From Chloroflexota bacterium (GTDB lineage Bacteria > Chloroflexota > UBA11872), in NCBI GenBank assembly GCA_022821645.1, contig JAJEDE010000027.1, positions 1-64,000 of the forward strand: DNA of 64,000 nt. The letters run 5' to 3'. A model generated the notes under the pieces. The model was not told where the DNA came from and did no database searches. It worked only from the letters and a program-made list of their open reading frames with translations. This document shows positions 8,561 to 19,094 of the stretch, one piece after another. Every line of letters starts with the position of its first letter. Position 1 is the stretch's first letter. Made by a program: the position numbers and the translations under genes.

Positions 8561-9031
8561 CACCCTCACCCTAACCCTCTCCCTCAAGGGCGAGGGGATA
8601 AGAGGAGGCGCTCGGCAGCGGACTGGGCTATCGCCCGGGGCTTGGGTGGTAGGGGTGGCAGCCACCCTCACCCCAGCCCTCTCCCTCAAGGGCGAGGGAG
8701 GAAGAGGGAGATGCGGGGCAGTGGGTAGGGCTGTCGCCCGAGGCAAGGTGCTGGTGCTGAGAGCCACCCTCACCCTAACCCTCTCCCTCAAGGGAGAGGG
8801 GAAAGATGGAGCCGTGGTGGCGAGTGGCGGGGTAGCTCTTCCCGGCGTGGATGCCACCCTTGGTGTCCACCAAGTCTCCGAACACCTGTCCACCATGTGT
8901 CCGGTCTGGACACCCTCAAGGGCGAGGGAGGAAGAGGGAGATGCGGGGCGGTGGGTAGGGCTATCGCCCGGGGCTTGGGTGGTAGGGGTGGCAGCCACCC
9001 TCACCCCAGCCCTCTCCCTCAAGGGCGAGGG
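8561..9031. repeat. Cluster of CCCTCACCC-type hairpin repeats
   Basis: Four near-identical 35-37 bp elements reading CACCCTCACCC, TAA or CAG, CCCTCTCCCTCAAGGG, CGAGGG occur at 8561-8597, 8663-8699, 8764-8800 and 8996-9031, with a half copy at 8911-8927. The CCCT/AGGG arms can form a hairpin. Longer flanks are duplicated as well (8625-8742 against 8920-9035). The element resembles a very common extragenic repeat of GC-rich bacteria. No gene is seen in 8510-9122. Confidence 0.75.
8862..8912 (+). repeat. 51-bp direct repeat, left copy (IS-end-like)
   Basis: This copy matches 9503-9553 at 48 of 51 positions, in the same orientation. Internally it contains two units of TGTCCACC followed by a TCTCCG or TGTCCG block. 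Such internal short repeats recall the ends of some insertion sequences. The two copies bracket the DUF559 gene. Confidence 0.6.
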
Positions 9032-9122
9032 GAAAGATCGGAGCCACGGGGTGGTGGGTGCGGCTTTTTGGGCGGAGTCGGGGGGGTACGTTGGGAATCG
9101 GTGAACTGTAGACGGAGGCGCG

Positions 9123-9503
9123 GTGCGAGCGCCTGAACAGCGGCTCCGAAGGATCCCGCCGCGGCTGAGAGCGCTGGCGCGGGCGATGCGGGGGCGGCAG
9201 TCGGACGCGGAGACGGCCGTGTGGCGGCTTGTGCGGAGTCGAAACCTGGGCTTCAAGTTCCGCCGACAGCACCCGCTGGGGCGGTTCGTCCTCGATTTCT
9301 ACTGTCCGGAGTTGCGGCTGGCGATTGAAGTGGACGGACGTCAGCACTTTGAAGAGGAAGGACAGGCCCAGGATGCCGCCCGAACCGCAGTCTTGCGTCA
9401 GCAAGGGATTCGGGTCGTTCGCTTCACGAACCAAGAGGTGTTGCAGGAGTTTGAAGCCGTAGCTGAAGCGATCTGGCTGGCCTGTAATCAGAAGCCAGCC
9501 TAG
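9123..9503 (+). CDS. DUF559 endonuclease-domain protein
   Basis: The 126-residue product is a DUF559 protein, a small PD-(D/E)XK-like nuclease fold related to very-short-patch repair endonucleases. The core DAETAVWRLVRSR ... FKFRRQ ... FVLDFYCPE ... LAIEVDG ... GIRVVRFTNQEV contains the expected acidic and Gln residues. GTG 9123 has GGAGG four bases upstream, supporting the start. DUF559 genes are common in GC-rich environmental bacteria and behave as solitary, mobile passengers. Here it lies between two 51-bp direct repeats, its stop codon touching the right-hand one. Whether it cuts DNA is not shown. Confidence 0.85.
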   Translation: MRAPEQRLRRIPPRLRALARAMRGRQSDAETAVWRLVRSRNLGFKFRRQHPLGRFVLDFYCPELRLAIEVDGRQHFEEEGQAQDAARTAVLRQQGIRVVRFTNQEVLQEFEAVAEAIWLACNQKPA

Positions 9504-9553
9504 GTGTCCACCGTGTCTCCGAACACCTGTCCGCCATGTGTCCGGTCTGGACA
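9503..9553 (+). repeat. 51-bp direct repeat, right copy (IS-end-like)
   Basis: Same element as 8862-8912 with three substitutions. It begins at the last base of the DUF559 stop codon. The pair could be footprints of two insertions, or boundaries of one mobile cassette of about 590 bp. Confidence 0.6.
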
Positions 9554-9601
9554 GAGGAACAGGAACGTGGAGAGGGCTGAGGTGTGAGAAGGGGAGGTGG
9601 G

Positions 9602-11032
9602 GTGACGCGGCGGCGGGTGCTTGGGGCGGTGCTGGCAGTTGGGGCGGGGGTGGTGTTGGGGGCTTGTGGGGAGCCGGAGATGGTGACGATTGAGCCGCCG
9701 GTGTTGCCGAGTGCTCGACGGACGGTGACGGTGAGGTCGATTGCGGTGTCGGAGCGGGCGCCGAGCGGGGAGGGCGGCCTGCCGGCGGCGGGGGCGGAGC
9801 ATCCGATTTCGCTGGCGCTGCCGACGTTTGGCGGATCGAACGTGGGGGTGGAGCAGATTCTGATCTCGGCACGGTCGGGGGTGCGCGCCGAAACGCAGAG
9901 CCGGTACCGGTATTCGGACGTTCCGCTGTCGTCGACGCTGGGGTATCGCTGGAATTACACGGAGTTCCTGGACGACGGCTCGGGCGCGGCGCGGGCGGAC
10001 CTGGTGGTGCTGGAGGGCTGGGACCTGGAGAACCTGGTGTCCAACGCGCTGCTGGAACCGCTGGACGATTACCTGACGAGCGATGCGAGGTTCGAGCCGG
10101 ACGATTACTGGCCGGGGATCCTGGCGGCAGGCCAGATTGACGGGGTGCAGTACGCGCTGCCGGTGGCCGTGGCGCCGTGGGTGACGGTGGTGAACCTGGA
10201 CCTGGCGAAGGCGGCGGGATTTGCGGTGCCGCCGCGCGAGGCCTGGGATGCGGATGCCTTTGTGCGGGGGGCGGCGGCGATGCATCAATCACCGAATGTG
10301 GAAGGGCCAAGGCCGACGGTTGGGGTAGGGATTGACGTCGAACCGTTGTGGATGGCGCCGGATCAGCTGTGGAACGACGCGCCGAGCTTTGTGTTTCTGC
10401 AGTCGACGCTGGGGGCGCTGCCGGACGGGCAGGGGTCGTTTGCCGCGCTGCGGACGGCGGAGGCGCGGGCGACGCTGGAGACGTTCCGGGAGCTGGCGAC
10501 GGGGTATGGCATCTCGCCGGACCAGCGGAGACGGCGTGTGGACGCGTCTGACCTGATTGACGACGGGCTGCTGGGCATGGCGGTGTTCGGGCTGTCGGGC
10601 CGGTGGTTCGGGAACCTGATTGGCAGTTTTCTGCCCAGCACGAATGTGCTGTATCCGTTTCCGAACTTTGGGGACGGGCGGACGCCGGCGTTTCTCTGGC
10701 TGATGCTGGGAATCGGCGCGGGCAGGGCGAATCCGCGAATTGCCTACGACGCGCTGCGGGCGCTGGAACGGCACGCGGCGGCGGGGGCGAATGTGCCGGG
10801 GCGGCGGACCTCGGCGGAGGATCTGCAGCGGCGGTATCCGTCGTATCGGGACGATGAGGCGCAGATGGTGGTGGACCTGATGCATAACGCTTCGTACGTG
10901 AGGTTGAGCCGGGCGGAATGGGGGGCGTTTATCGCGGAGGTGGATAGCGGGATCATCCTGGAGGAGCTGAGCGCGGAGGAGGCGCTGGACGGGGTGGCGC
11001 GGCGGCTGGAGGAGCTGGGCGCGCGAGTGTAG
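9602..11032 (+). CDS. ABC-transporter-type solute-binding lipoprotein
   Basis: The preferred start is GTG 9602 (GGAGG four bases upstream); a GTG at 9584 is in frame. Residues 1-22 form a lipoprotein signal, TRRR followed by a hydrophobic core and lipobox LGAC, so the mature protein is lipid-anchored outside the membrane. The remaining ~450 residues look like a family 1 (sugar-type) extracellular binding protein (LVVLEGWDLENL, a DDYWPGIL region, and VDGVQYALPV-like text). No permease or ATPase gene is adjacent, so the transporter partner and ligand are unknown. Assignment to this superfamily is from overall pattern. Confidence 0.7.
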   Translation: MTRRRVLGAVLAVGAGVVLGACGEPEMVTIEPPVLPSARRTVTVRSIAVSERAPSGEGGLPAAGAEHPISLALPTFGGSNVGVEQILISARSGVRAETQSRYRYSDVPLSSTLGYRWNYTEFLDDGSGAARADLVVLEGWDLENLVSNALLEPLDDYLTSDARFEPDDYWPGILAAGQIDGVQYALPVAVAPWVTVVNLDLAKAAGFAVPPREAWDADAFVRGAAAMHQSPNVEGPRPTVGVGIDVEPLWMAPDQLWNDAPSFVFLQSTLGALPDGQGSFAALRTAEARATLETFRELATGYGISPDQRRRRVDASDLIDDGLLGMAVFGLSGRWFGNLIGSFLPSTNVLYPFPNFGDGRTPAFLWLMLGIGAGRANPRIAYDALRALERHAAAGANVPGRRTSAEDLQRRYPSYRDDEAQMVVDLMHNASYVRLSRAEWGAFIAEVDSGIILEELSAEEALDGVARRLEELGARV

Positions 11033-11093
11033 CGGCGGCTACGAATGGCCCGGGTGCGTCGGCGATGGGTCGCGGCCTGGCGGATTTCAATGA

Positions 11094-11121
11094 TTGCGCC
11101 ACTGTCTGGCTGGTGCATAAT
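11094..11121 (+). promoter_or_regulatory. Candidate promoter of a short transcript
   Basis: TTGCGC (11094-11099), a 16-base spacer and CATAAT (11116-11121). The -10 matches five of six consensus positions, the -35 three of six. Transcription would start near 11128 and run through the 19-codon ORF to the hairpin at 11295. Confidence 0.35.
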
Positions 11122-11182
11122 GGGCGCATACCGGAGAACGGCGTTGGGCCGTGGATTCCGAAACGCTGAGGGGGTGATACAT

Positions 11183-11242
11183 ATGGGTGATGCCAGTCGT
11201 GGCTTTTCGAGCGCTGCCGTATGTGAGGTGAGCGCCCGGTAA
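11183..11242 (+). CDS. Possible 19-residue peptide
   Basis: An ATG preceded by GAGGGGG at about eight bases opens a 20-codon frame (MGDASRGFSS ... EVSAR, then TAA). It lies between the candidate promoter and a hairpin, so promoter, peptide ORF and terminator-like hairpin are in order. No family is recognised. The frame is also open further upstream, so the peptide may be longer, or the transcript may be a non-coding RNA. Confidence 0.25.
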   Translation: MGDASRGFSSAAVCEVSAR

Positions 11243-11294
11243 CGTCGCGTGACACCCGGGTACGGTTTTTGCCGCGCCCGAAAACGCTACGAAA

Positions 11295-11325
11295 AACGAG
11301 CGGTCCATTTGGTGGGCCGCTCGTT
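11295..11325. terminator. Hairpin, terminator-like on the minus strand
   Basis: Arms AACGAGCGG and CCGCTCGTT extended by CC/GG pairs give a 12-bp stem (one G-U) with a seven-base loop. Read on the minus strand it is followed by TTTTTC. On the plus strand it is followed by CAACTT, a weaker tail. No minus-strand gene ends just upstream. Confidence 0.5.
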
Positions 11326-11445
11326 CAACTTAAGGGGCCGGGGCGTCTTTCCCGGTTGCATGCCCGGCCGGGAGCGGGCGGCGAAAAGAGATTCGCGCCA
11401 TGCGTCACAATGCGGGCAATGTTGCCGACCTGAGCGAACCCGACG

Positions 11446-12558
11446 ATGACCACCGCCGCACGTCCGATTGCGATTAACTTTGACCGTCTGCTCGACACGT
11501 TCATCGCGCTGCTGTCGGTGGACAGCTATTACGGCGACGAGGAGCGCGTGGTGGCGGTGATCAAGCCGCGGATGGAGGGGTTGGGGATTGCGTGGCGGTC
11601 GGATCCGCACGGGAACCTGATCGGGGAGTGGCCGGCGCGGGGAAGAGACGGCGAGCCGATCATTCTGAACGCGCACATGGATACGGTGCGGCCGACGCCG
11701 GAGATGACGCCGATAGTGAAGGACGACGGGGTGTATTCGGACGGCTCGTCGGTGCTGGGCGCGGACGACAAGGCGGGGGTGGCCGCCATCATGGAAGCGG
11801 TGTTGGCGTACCACGAGTCGGGCGAGCCGCACGGGCCGGTGGAGCTGCTGTTTACGACCGGGGAAGACGTGGGGCACATCGGTTCGAAGGCGTTTGACGC
11901 GAATGACGTGGTTGGGCGTCGCTGTTATGTGCTGGATGCGGGCGGGCCGGTGGGCAACGTGGTGATGCGGGCGCCGGGGCAGCGGCGCTTCAACTTCACC
12001 TTTCGGGGCAAGGCGGCGCACGCGGGGGTGGAGCCGGAGCTTGGGGTGAGCGCGATCAGCATGGCGGCGCGGGCGATCGACCGGATGCCGCTGGGGCGGG
12101 TGGACGAGATTACGACGGCGAACGTGGGGATCATCTCCGGCGGCGAGGCGTACAACATCGTTGCGCCGGAGGCCGAGGTGACGGTGGAAACCCGCAGCCT
12201 TTCCGAGGAACGGCTGGAGGGGCAGGTGGCAGACATCGTGGGCGCGGCGGAGCAGGCGGCGGACGACTTCGGCGGCGAGGTGGATATCGAGACGCACACG
12301 TTCTATACGGCCTACGAACTGGACGAAGGGGATCCCGCGGTGGAATTGGCCGACGCCGCGATTACGGCCGCCGGGATTGAGCCGCAACACGTAAGCACGG
12401 GCGGCGGCAGCGACGCCCATGAGTTCAATGAGAAGGGCATCAGGTCGGTGTGCCTGGGCATGGGCTACATCGACGTGCACTCGGTGCGCGAGTACATGCC
12501 GCACGACCAGTTGCGGGCGAGTACGCAGGTCACGACGGAGTTGATCCGGCTGGCCTGA
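11446..12558 (+). CDS. M20 family metallopeptidase (PepT-like)
   Basis: A 370-residue zinc aminopeptidase of the M20 clan. Metal-binding motifs appear in order: NAHMDTV (about residue 80), GADDKAG (about 107), the catalytic TTGEDVG pair (about 138), a D in VLDAGG and a late DVHS. The closest match by pattern is tripeptidase PepT and its relatives (M20B), which act on short peptides in the cytoplasm. No signal peptide is visible. The ATG at 11446 has no obvious ribosome binding site. It converges with the cimA-ended biosynthetic operon. Confidence 0.85.
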   Translation: MTTAARPIAINFDRLLDTFIALLSVDSYYGDEERVVAVIKPRMEGLGIAWRSDPHGNLIGEWPARGRDGEPIILNAHMDTVRPTPEMTPIVKDDGVYSDGSSVLGADDKAGVAAIMEAVLAYHESGEPHGPVELLFTTGEDVGHIGSKAFDANDVVGRRCYVLDAGGPVGNVVMRAPGQRRFNFTFRGKAAHAGVEPELGVSAISMAARAIDRMPLGRVDEITTANVGIISGGEAYNIVAPEAEVTVETRSLSEERLEGQVADIVGAAEQAADDFGGEVDIETHTFYTAYELDEGDPAVELADAAITAAGIEPQHVSTGGGSDAHEFNEKGIRSVCLGMGYIDVHSVREYMPHDQLRASTQVTTELIRLA

Positions 12559-12592
12559 TCGGAATCCCGCCGGCTGGCTGGAGCGAAGATAG

Positions 12593-14161
12593 CTACCCGG
12601 AGACGCTGGCTCCGTTCTCCAGCAGGGCGTACTCGTAGCTGTCCTTCAGGGCCAGCCAGGAGGCTTCGATGATGTTGGTGGAGCTGCCCACGGTGCCCCA
12701 TTCGCGCGAGCCGTCGGTGGACTGGATGAGCACGCGCACGCTGGCATCGGTGGCCGAGGCGGAGTCGAGGATGCGGACTTTGTAGTCGGCGAGGTGCATC
12801 TCCTGCAGGGCCGGAAAGAAGCGTTCCAGCGCCTTGCGGGCGGCGTGGTCCAGCGCGCTGACCGGGCCGTTGCCTTCGGCGGCGGTGTGAAACATCTCCT
12901 CGCCGACGCGGATCTTGACCATGGCTTCGGAGAGCATCTCGCGGCCGCCGCGGGTTTCGGCCAGCACCAGGAAGTCGACGAACTCGAACGGCGAGTGGTA
13001 ATCGGCGCGCAGGCGGCGAAGCAGTAGCTCGAAGGAGGCCTCGGCGCCCTCGAACTGGTAGCCGCGTTCTTCGAGGTCCTTGACCTTGGCCAGCGCCTCG
13101 CTCACACCGGCATCGTCGGTGCTCAGGCCCAGGCCGCGCGCGCGTTCGGCGATGTTGCTGCGGCCGGCCAGTTCGGAAATGAGGATGCGGCGTTCGTTGC
13201 CGACGGTTGCCGGATCCACGTGCTGGTAGGCCTGGGCGTGCTTGCGCATGCCGCTGCCGTGATAGCCGGCCTTGTGCGCGAAGGCGCTGTGGCCGACGTA
13301 GGGCATAAAGGCGCTGGGCGGGGTGTTGGCCAGCTCGCCGACGTAGCGCGAGAGCTCGGTGGTCTGGCGCAGCTGATCGGGGGTGACGCACTGGTGGCCG
13401 AGCTTGATCTGAAGGGTCGGAATGAGCGTTGTTAGGTTGGCGTTGCCGCAGCGCTCGCCGAACCCGTTGACCGTGCCCTGAATCTGGAGGGCGCCGGCCG
13501 CTACCCCGGCCAGAGTGTTGGCCGCGGCCAGGTCGGCGTCGTTGTGCATGTGAACGCCGATGGGGACCTGCGTCCAGGCGCGCGCCGCTCGGGTCGCCTC
13601 GGCGACCTGGGCCGGCAGGGCTCCGCCGTTGGTGTCGCAGAGGATGATCCAGTCCGCGCCGGCTGCCGTCGCAGCTTCGACGCAGGCGTGCGAGTAGATC
13701 GGATCCTGGCTGAAGCCGTCGTAGAAGTGCTCGGCGTCGACGATCACCTCGCGGCCGGCGGCCTTCAGGTGCGCGACCGTGTCGCGGATCATCGCCAGGT
13801 TCTCGTCGGTGCTGGTTTCCAATACCGTCTCGACCTGGAAACGGGAGAACTTGGCCACGATCGTGACGACGGGGGTGTCGCAGGCCAGGAGTGCGGCGAC
13901 GGTAGGGTCGTCGGCTACGTCGCGGTCCTTGTAGCGCGTGGCGCCGAAGGCGCAGATGCGGGCCTGCTTCCAGGAGATTTCGGCGGCGCGGCGGAAGAAG
14001 TCGCGGTCCTTGGGATTCGAGCCTGGAAACCCGCCCTCGATGTAGTGGACGCCGTAGGCATCCAGCCGTTGGGCGATGCGCAGCTTGTCCTCGGTCGAGA
14101 ATGAGATGCCTTCGGTCTGCGCGCCGTCGCGCAGGGTCGTGTCGTAGAGCGAGAGTTGCAT
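12593..14161 (-). CDS. cimA: Citramalate synthase
   Basis: A 522-residue LeuA-like enzyme: TTLRDGAQTEG near the N-terminus, GGFPGSNPKD, CDTNGG, HMHNDADLA (metal ligands) and a C-terminal LeuA-dimer/allosteric domain (VLIQSTDGSREW). The length and the EGGFPGSNPKD motif fit the long-form CimA, which makes citramalate from pyruvate and acetyl-CoA and feeds LeuCD and LeuB on the threonine-independent route to isoleucine. It is the last gene of the ilv-leu operon, 85 bases after leuB. A second isopropylmalate synthase is less likely because a clear leuA is present at 17370. Confidence 0.9.
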   Translation of the reverse strand: MQLSLYDTTLRDGAQTEGISFSTEDKLRIAQRLDAYGVHYIEGGFPGSNPKDRDFFRRAAEISWKQARICAFGATRYKDRDVADDPTVAALLACDTPVVTIVAKFSRFQVETVLETSTDENLAMIRDTVAHLKAAGREVIVDAEHFYDGFSQDPIYSHACVEAATAAGADWIILCDTNGGALPAQVAEATRAARAWTQVPIGVHMHNDADLAAANTLAGVAAGALQIQGTVNGFGERCGNANLTTLIPTLQIKLGHQCVTPDQLRQTTELSRYVGELANTPPSAFMPYVGHSAFAHKAGYHGSGMRKHAQAYQHVDPATVGNERRILISELAGRSNIAERARGLGLSTDDAGVSEALAKVKDLEERGYQFEGAEASFELLLRRLRADYHSPFEFVDFLVLAETRGGREMLSEAMVKIRVGEEMFHTAAEGNGPVSALDHAARKALERFFPALQEMHLADYKVRILDSASATDASVRVLIQSTDGSREWGTVGSSTNIIEASWLALKDSYEYALLENGASVSG

Positions 14162-14246
14162 GGGAATCGGTCAAGCCTCGGCGGGAAAAAGATCGGTTTC
14201 GCGCGAGTCGACTCGCCGGCTTCCCGCGAGACGTTGAATACGCCTG

Positions 14247-15338
14247 TCAGCCGGCGGCGGGCCCCTCGATGCGGGTAATGACCGCCGCGGTCATGGACTT
14301 TGTGTCCACGAGGCGCGCATCCTCCTCGCCGATATCGGGCGTTCGGAACCCGTCGTTGAGTGTGTGTTCGACGGCCGTCTCGATTGCCGCGGCCGCCTGT
14401 GGCTGGTCGAACGTGTGGCGAAACAGCATCGCCACGCTGAGGATTGTACCCAACGGGTTGGCAATCCCCAGGCCGGCGATGTCCGGCGCGCTGCCGTGGA
14501 CCGGTTCATACAACGCCCGTCCTTCGTCTCCCAAACTGGCCGAGGGCAGCATGCCAAGCGAGCCGGTGAAGACGCCGGCCTCGTCGCTCAGCAGATCGCC
14601 GAAGGTGTTTTCGGTCACGATGACGTCGTATTCGGTCGGTTGGCGCACCAGCGCCGCGGCACACGCGTCGGCCAGCATCGTGTCGTACTCGATGTCGGGG
14701 TGTTGCGCCGCAATGTCGTTGGCGATTTCGCGCCAGAAGCGACCGGTGACCAGCACGTTGAACTTGTCCACCGACAGCACCTTGCGACGCCGCCCGGCCG
14801 CCCACTCGAAGGCGCGCTCGACAATCCGGCGAATCTCGCTCTCGCGATAGGCCAGGGTGTCCACGGCGCCGCGCTCGCCGCCGATGAAGCGCATCTCCTT
14901 CGGCTGGCCGAAGTACAGACCGCCCGTCAGTTCGCGCAGGATGACCATGTCGGTCCCGCGCACGACTTCCGGGCGCAACGGCGACTGGTCGACCAGGGCG
15001 TCGTAGACCCGGACGGGTCGTACGTTGGCGTAGAGTTCCAGGCCCTTGCGCAGGCGCAGCACGCCTTCCTCAGGGGTGAACTCGGCATGCGGGTCGTCCC
15101 ACTTCGGACCGCCGACGGCCGCGAGAAAAACAGCGTCCGCGTCGAGCGCGTCCTGCAGAACCTCGTCCGTGCACGGCTCGCCGAAGCGGTCGATGCTGTT
15201 GCCGCCAAGCGGTCGCTCGACCTGCGTCACCCCGATCCCGAACTGCGCGGCGGTGTGATCCAGCACCTCTGCCCCGGCCGCCATCACTTCCGGGCCGATG
15301 CCGTCGCCCGGCGTGACGACGATGCGCCAGTCCTTCAC
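14247..15338 (-). CDS. leuB: 3-isopropylmalate dehydrogenase
   Basis: The NAD-dependent oxidative decarboxylase of leucine synthesis. Key text: VTPGDGIGPE at the N-terminus, LLRELTGGLYFG-type ILRELTGG, VDKFNVL, then TENTFGDLLSDEAG and EPVHGSAPDIAG. The start is taken at GTG 15338, which overlaps the leuD stop as GTGA; the frame runs about 30 codons further upstream but those residues do not fit the family. The product is 363 residues, the usual size. With LeuCD it also serves the citramalate pathway. Confidence 0.93.
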   Translation of the reverse strand: MKDWRIVVTPGDGIGPEVMAAGAEVLDHTAAQFGIGVTQVERPLGGNSIDRFGEPCTDEVLQDALDADAVFLAAVGGPKWDDPHAEFTPEEGVLRLRKGLELYANVRPVRVYDALVDQSPLRPEVVRGTDMVILRELTGGLYFGQPKEMRFIGGERGAVDTLAYRESEIRRIVERAFEWAAGRRRKVLSVDKFNVLVTGRFWREIANDIAAQHPDIEYDTMLADACAAALVRQPTEYDVIVTENTFGDLLSDEAGVFTGSLGMLPSASLGDEGRALYEPVHGSAPDIAGLGIANPLGTILSVAMLFRHTFDQPQAAAAIETAVEHTLNDGFRTPDIGEEDARLVDTKSMTAAVITRIEGPAAG

Positions 15339-15943
15339 CGAGCGGGCCAGCCGCTGATGTAGGGCAGCCGGTCGCGGACTGCGCTGATGGCGTCGTCGGA
15401 TTCGAGCAGTGAAGACAATGCGTCCCACTCCCCGCTCACAAACGCCTGCCGGACGGAGGCCGGCAATTCGGCCTGGTAGGTGGCCTGACCGGCCGTGATC
15501 GAACCGCTGCCCACGTCGATGGCCAACTGCGTTTCGGGCGCCTCTTCAATCAGGCTTTGCAGCGACTCGATCTGGGCGTCGGACAACGTCAGACATGGAA
15601 TGCCGATGGTGGTGCAGTTGCCGAAGAAGATCTCGGCGAAACTCTCGCCCACGATGGCTTTAATGCCCCTGCGCATGAGAGCTTGCGGGGCGTGTTCGCG
15701 GCTGGAGCCGGAGCCGAAGTTGCGGTTGACCACCAGGACGCTGGCGCCCGAAAACCGCGCGTCGTCGAACGGGTGCCTTCCGTTTAACTGCCGGCGTTCG
15801 TCTTCGAAGGCGTGCGGACCCAGCGTCTCGAACGTGATCTCGCGCAGGTAGCGGGCCGGGATGATGCGGTCCGTGTCGATGTCGTTGCCGCGCACCGGCA
15901 CACCGGTTCCGGCGACGTTAGTGATGCGTCCGTCGTCACTCAT
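15335..15943 (-). CDS. leuD: 3-isopropylmalate dehydratase small subunit
   Basis: The swivelling-domain subunit of isopropylmalate isomerase, 202 residues from ATG 15943 (GAGGGG upstream). Diagnostic motifs are DIDTDRIIPARYL, NFGSGSSREHAP and FFGNCTTIGIPC. It lies 11 bases after leuC and shares four bases with leuB, so the three are translationally tied. Together with LeuC it converts 2-isopropylmalate to 3-isopropylmalate and probably citramalate to methylmalate. Confidence 0.93.
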   Translation of the reverse strand: MSDDGRITNVAGTGVPVRGNDIDTDRIIPARYLREITFETLGPHAFEDERRQLNGRHPFDDARFSGASVLVVNRNFGSGSSREHAPQALMRRGIKAIVGESFAEIFFGNCTTIGIPCLTLSDAQIESLQSLIEEAPETQLAIDVGSGSITAGQATYQAELPASVRQAFVSGEWDALSSLLESDDAISAVRDRLPYISGWPAR

Positions 15944-15954
15944 TGGTCGCCCCC

Positions 15955-17361
15955 TCAGCCCGCGGCCATTGCGCGCACGTCGGTCACCTCGCCGGCGACC
16001 GCGGCGGCCGCAACCATGGCCGGGCTCATCAGCAGCGTCCGGCCCAGCGGGCTGCCCTGGCGGCCCTTGAAGTTGCGGTTGCTGGACGAGGCGCAGACCT
16101 GGTCGTTCACCAGCTTGTCCGGGTTCATGGCCAGGCACATGGAACAGCCGGCGTCGCGCCACTCGAAACCGGCGGCGCGGAAAACATCGTCCAGACCCTC
16201 GGCCTCGGCTTCCGTCTTCACCTGCTGCGACCCCGGCACCACCAGCGCCTTGACGTGCGCGGGCACCCGGCCGCCCTCGGCCACGCGCGCGGCTTCACGC
16301 AGGTCGGAGATACGGCTGTTCGTGCAGGACCCTACGAAGGCCACGTCGATCGGCGTTCCCGCAATCGGCGCGCCCGGCGCGAGCTTCATGTGGTCCAGGG
16401 CGTCCTGGATCGAGCGGCGGTCCAGCCCTTCCACGTCATCCGGTGACGGGATGAGGTCATCCACGCCCACGACCTGTCCGGGGTTGACCCCCCAGGTGAC
16501 CATCGGCGCGATCGACTCGCCCTCGATGTGGACTTCGTCGTCGAAGGCGGCATCCGCGTCGGAGGCCACATCGCTCCACCATTGGCGGGCGCTGTCGAAC
16601 TCCTCGCCCTTCGGCGAGTATTCGCGTCCCTGGAGGTAGGCGTAGGCGGTCTCGTCGGGGTTGACGTAGCCGACACGCGCGCCGCCCTCGATGGACATGT
16701 TGCAGACGGTCATGCGCTCGTCCATGGACATGCCGTCGAAGACATCGCCGGCGTACTCGTAGGCGTAACCGACGCCGCCCTGCACGCCCAGCCGGCCGAT
16801 GATGGCCAGGATCACGTCCTTGGCGAATACCCCTTCGGCGAGCTTGCCGTCGACGGTTATGCGCCGGCACTGCGGCTTGGCCACCGAGATGGTCTGCGTG
16901 GCCAGCACGTCGCGAACCTGCGACGTGCCGATGCCGAAAGCAATGGCACCGAAGGCACCGTGCGTGCTGGTGTGACTGTCGCCGCAGGCGATGGTCATGC
17001 CCGGCTGGGTCAGACCCAACTCCGGCCCGATCACGTGCACGATGCCCTGGCGGCCGGTGGAGCGGTCAAAGAACGGGATCCCGGTCCGCTCAATGTTCTG
17101 CTCGATCGCCACGAACATTTGCTCTGCCATCCCATCCACGTAGGGCCGCGTGGACCCGTCAGTCGGGATGATGTGGTCGACGGTGGCGAAGGTGCGGTCG
17201 GGATAGCGAACCGACAGCCCGCGTTCCGCCAGCATCTGGAAGGCCTGGGGGCTGGTGACTTCGTGAACCAGGTGCAGTCCAATGAACAGTTGGGTTTGCC
17301 CATTTGGCAACTCACGCACGGAGTGCGCGTCCCAGACCTTGTCGAGCAGCGTGTGGCCCAT
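15955..17361 (-). CDS. leuC: 3-isopropylmalate dehydratase large subunit
   Basis: A 468-residue aconitase-superfamily protein. It has [13 protein letters not shown], and the 4Fe-4S cysteines in GSCTNSR and [14 protein letters not shown] 17361 has AGGAG five bases upstream, a site that overlaps the leuA stop region. The eight-base gap from leuA and the adjoining leuD show an operon. Full-length and apparently intact. Confidence 0.95.
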   Translation of the reverse strand: MGHTLLDKVWDAHSVRELPNGQTQLFIGLHLVHEVTSPQAFQMLAERGLSVRYPDRTFATVDHIIPTDGSTRPYVDGMAEQMFVAIEQNIERTGIPFFDRSTGRQGIVHVIGPELGLTQPGMTIACGDSHTSTHGAFGAIAFGIGTSQVRDVLATQTISVAKPQCRRITVDGKLAEGVFAKDVILAIIGRLGVQGGVGYAYEYAGDVFDGMSMDERMTVCNMSIEGGARVGYVNPDETAYAYLQGREYSPKGEEFDSARQWWSDVASDADAAFDDEVHIEGESIAPMVTWGVNPGQVVGVDDLIPSPDDVEGLDRRSIQDALDHMKLAPGAPIAGTPIDVAFVGSCTNSRISDLREAARVAEGGRVPAHVKALVVPGSQQVKTEAEAEGLDDVFRAAGFEWRDAGCSMCLAMNPDKLVNDQVCASSSNRNFKGRQGSPLGRTLLMSPAMVAAAAVAGEVTDVRAMAAG

Positions 17362-17369
17362 GTCGTCTC

Positions 17370-18947
<1,578 letters not shown>

Positions 18948-18975
18948 GGTGACAGCTTCCTCAGCTAGGTCGTGG

Positions 18976-19032
18976 GCGGCCGCGATGGCGGCCGCGGATA
19001 GTCCCGGGATTCCCCTCCGCTAGTGGGAGGGG
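18976..19032 (-). other. Two hairpins between ilvC and leuA
   Basis: Arms GCGGCCGC (18976-18983 and 18988-18995) with a GATG loop, and arms CCCCTCC and GGAGGGG (about 19012-19032). Neither has a T-run on the minus strand. They may attenuate or process the operon transcript between its ilv and leu halves. Confidence 0.45.
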
Positions 19033-19094
19033 CCGGGAAGCGCGAGCCGAGAAGTCACCAGGAACATTCGCATCCGTCGTGTGTCACCTGCGGT

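Larger units (their letters stand above)
11033..11445. other. Intergenic region holding a possible small transcript
   Basis: This 410-base gap contains a plausible promoter (11094-11121), a 19-codon ORF with a good ribosome binding site (11183-11242) and a strong hairpin (11295-11325), described separately. Nothing else is recognised. Confidence 0.5.

Noticed and set aside
4998-9122. CRISPR array
   Set aside because: Repeats are irregularly spaced, of several families and lengths, without uniform spacers or cas genes.
12465-14174. 569-residue minus-strand ORF
   Set aside because: Frame-shifted shadow of cimA, Arg-rich and without motifs.
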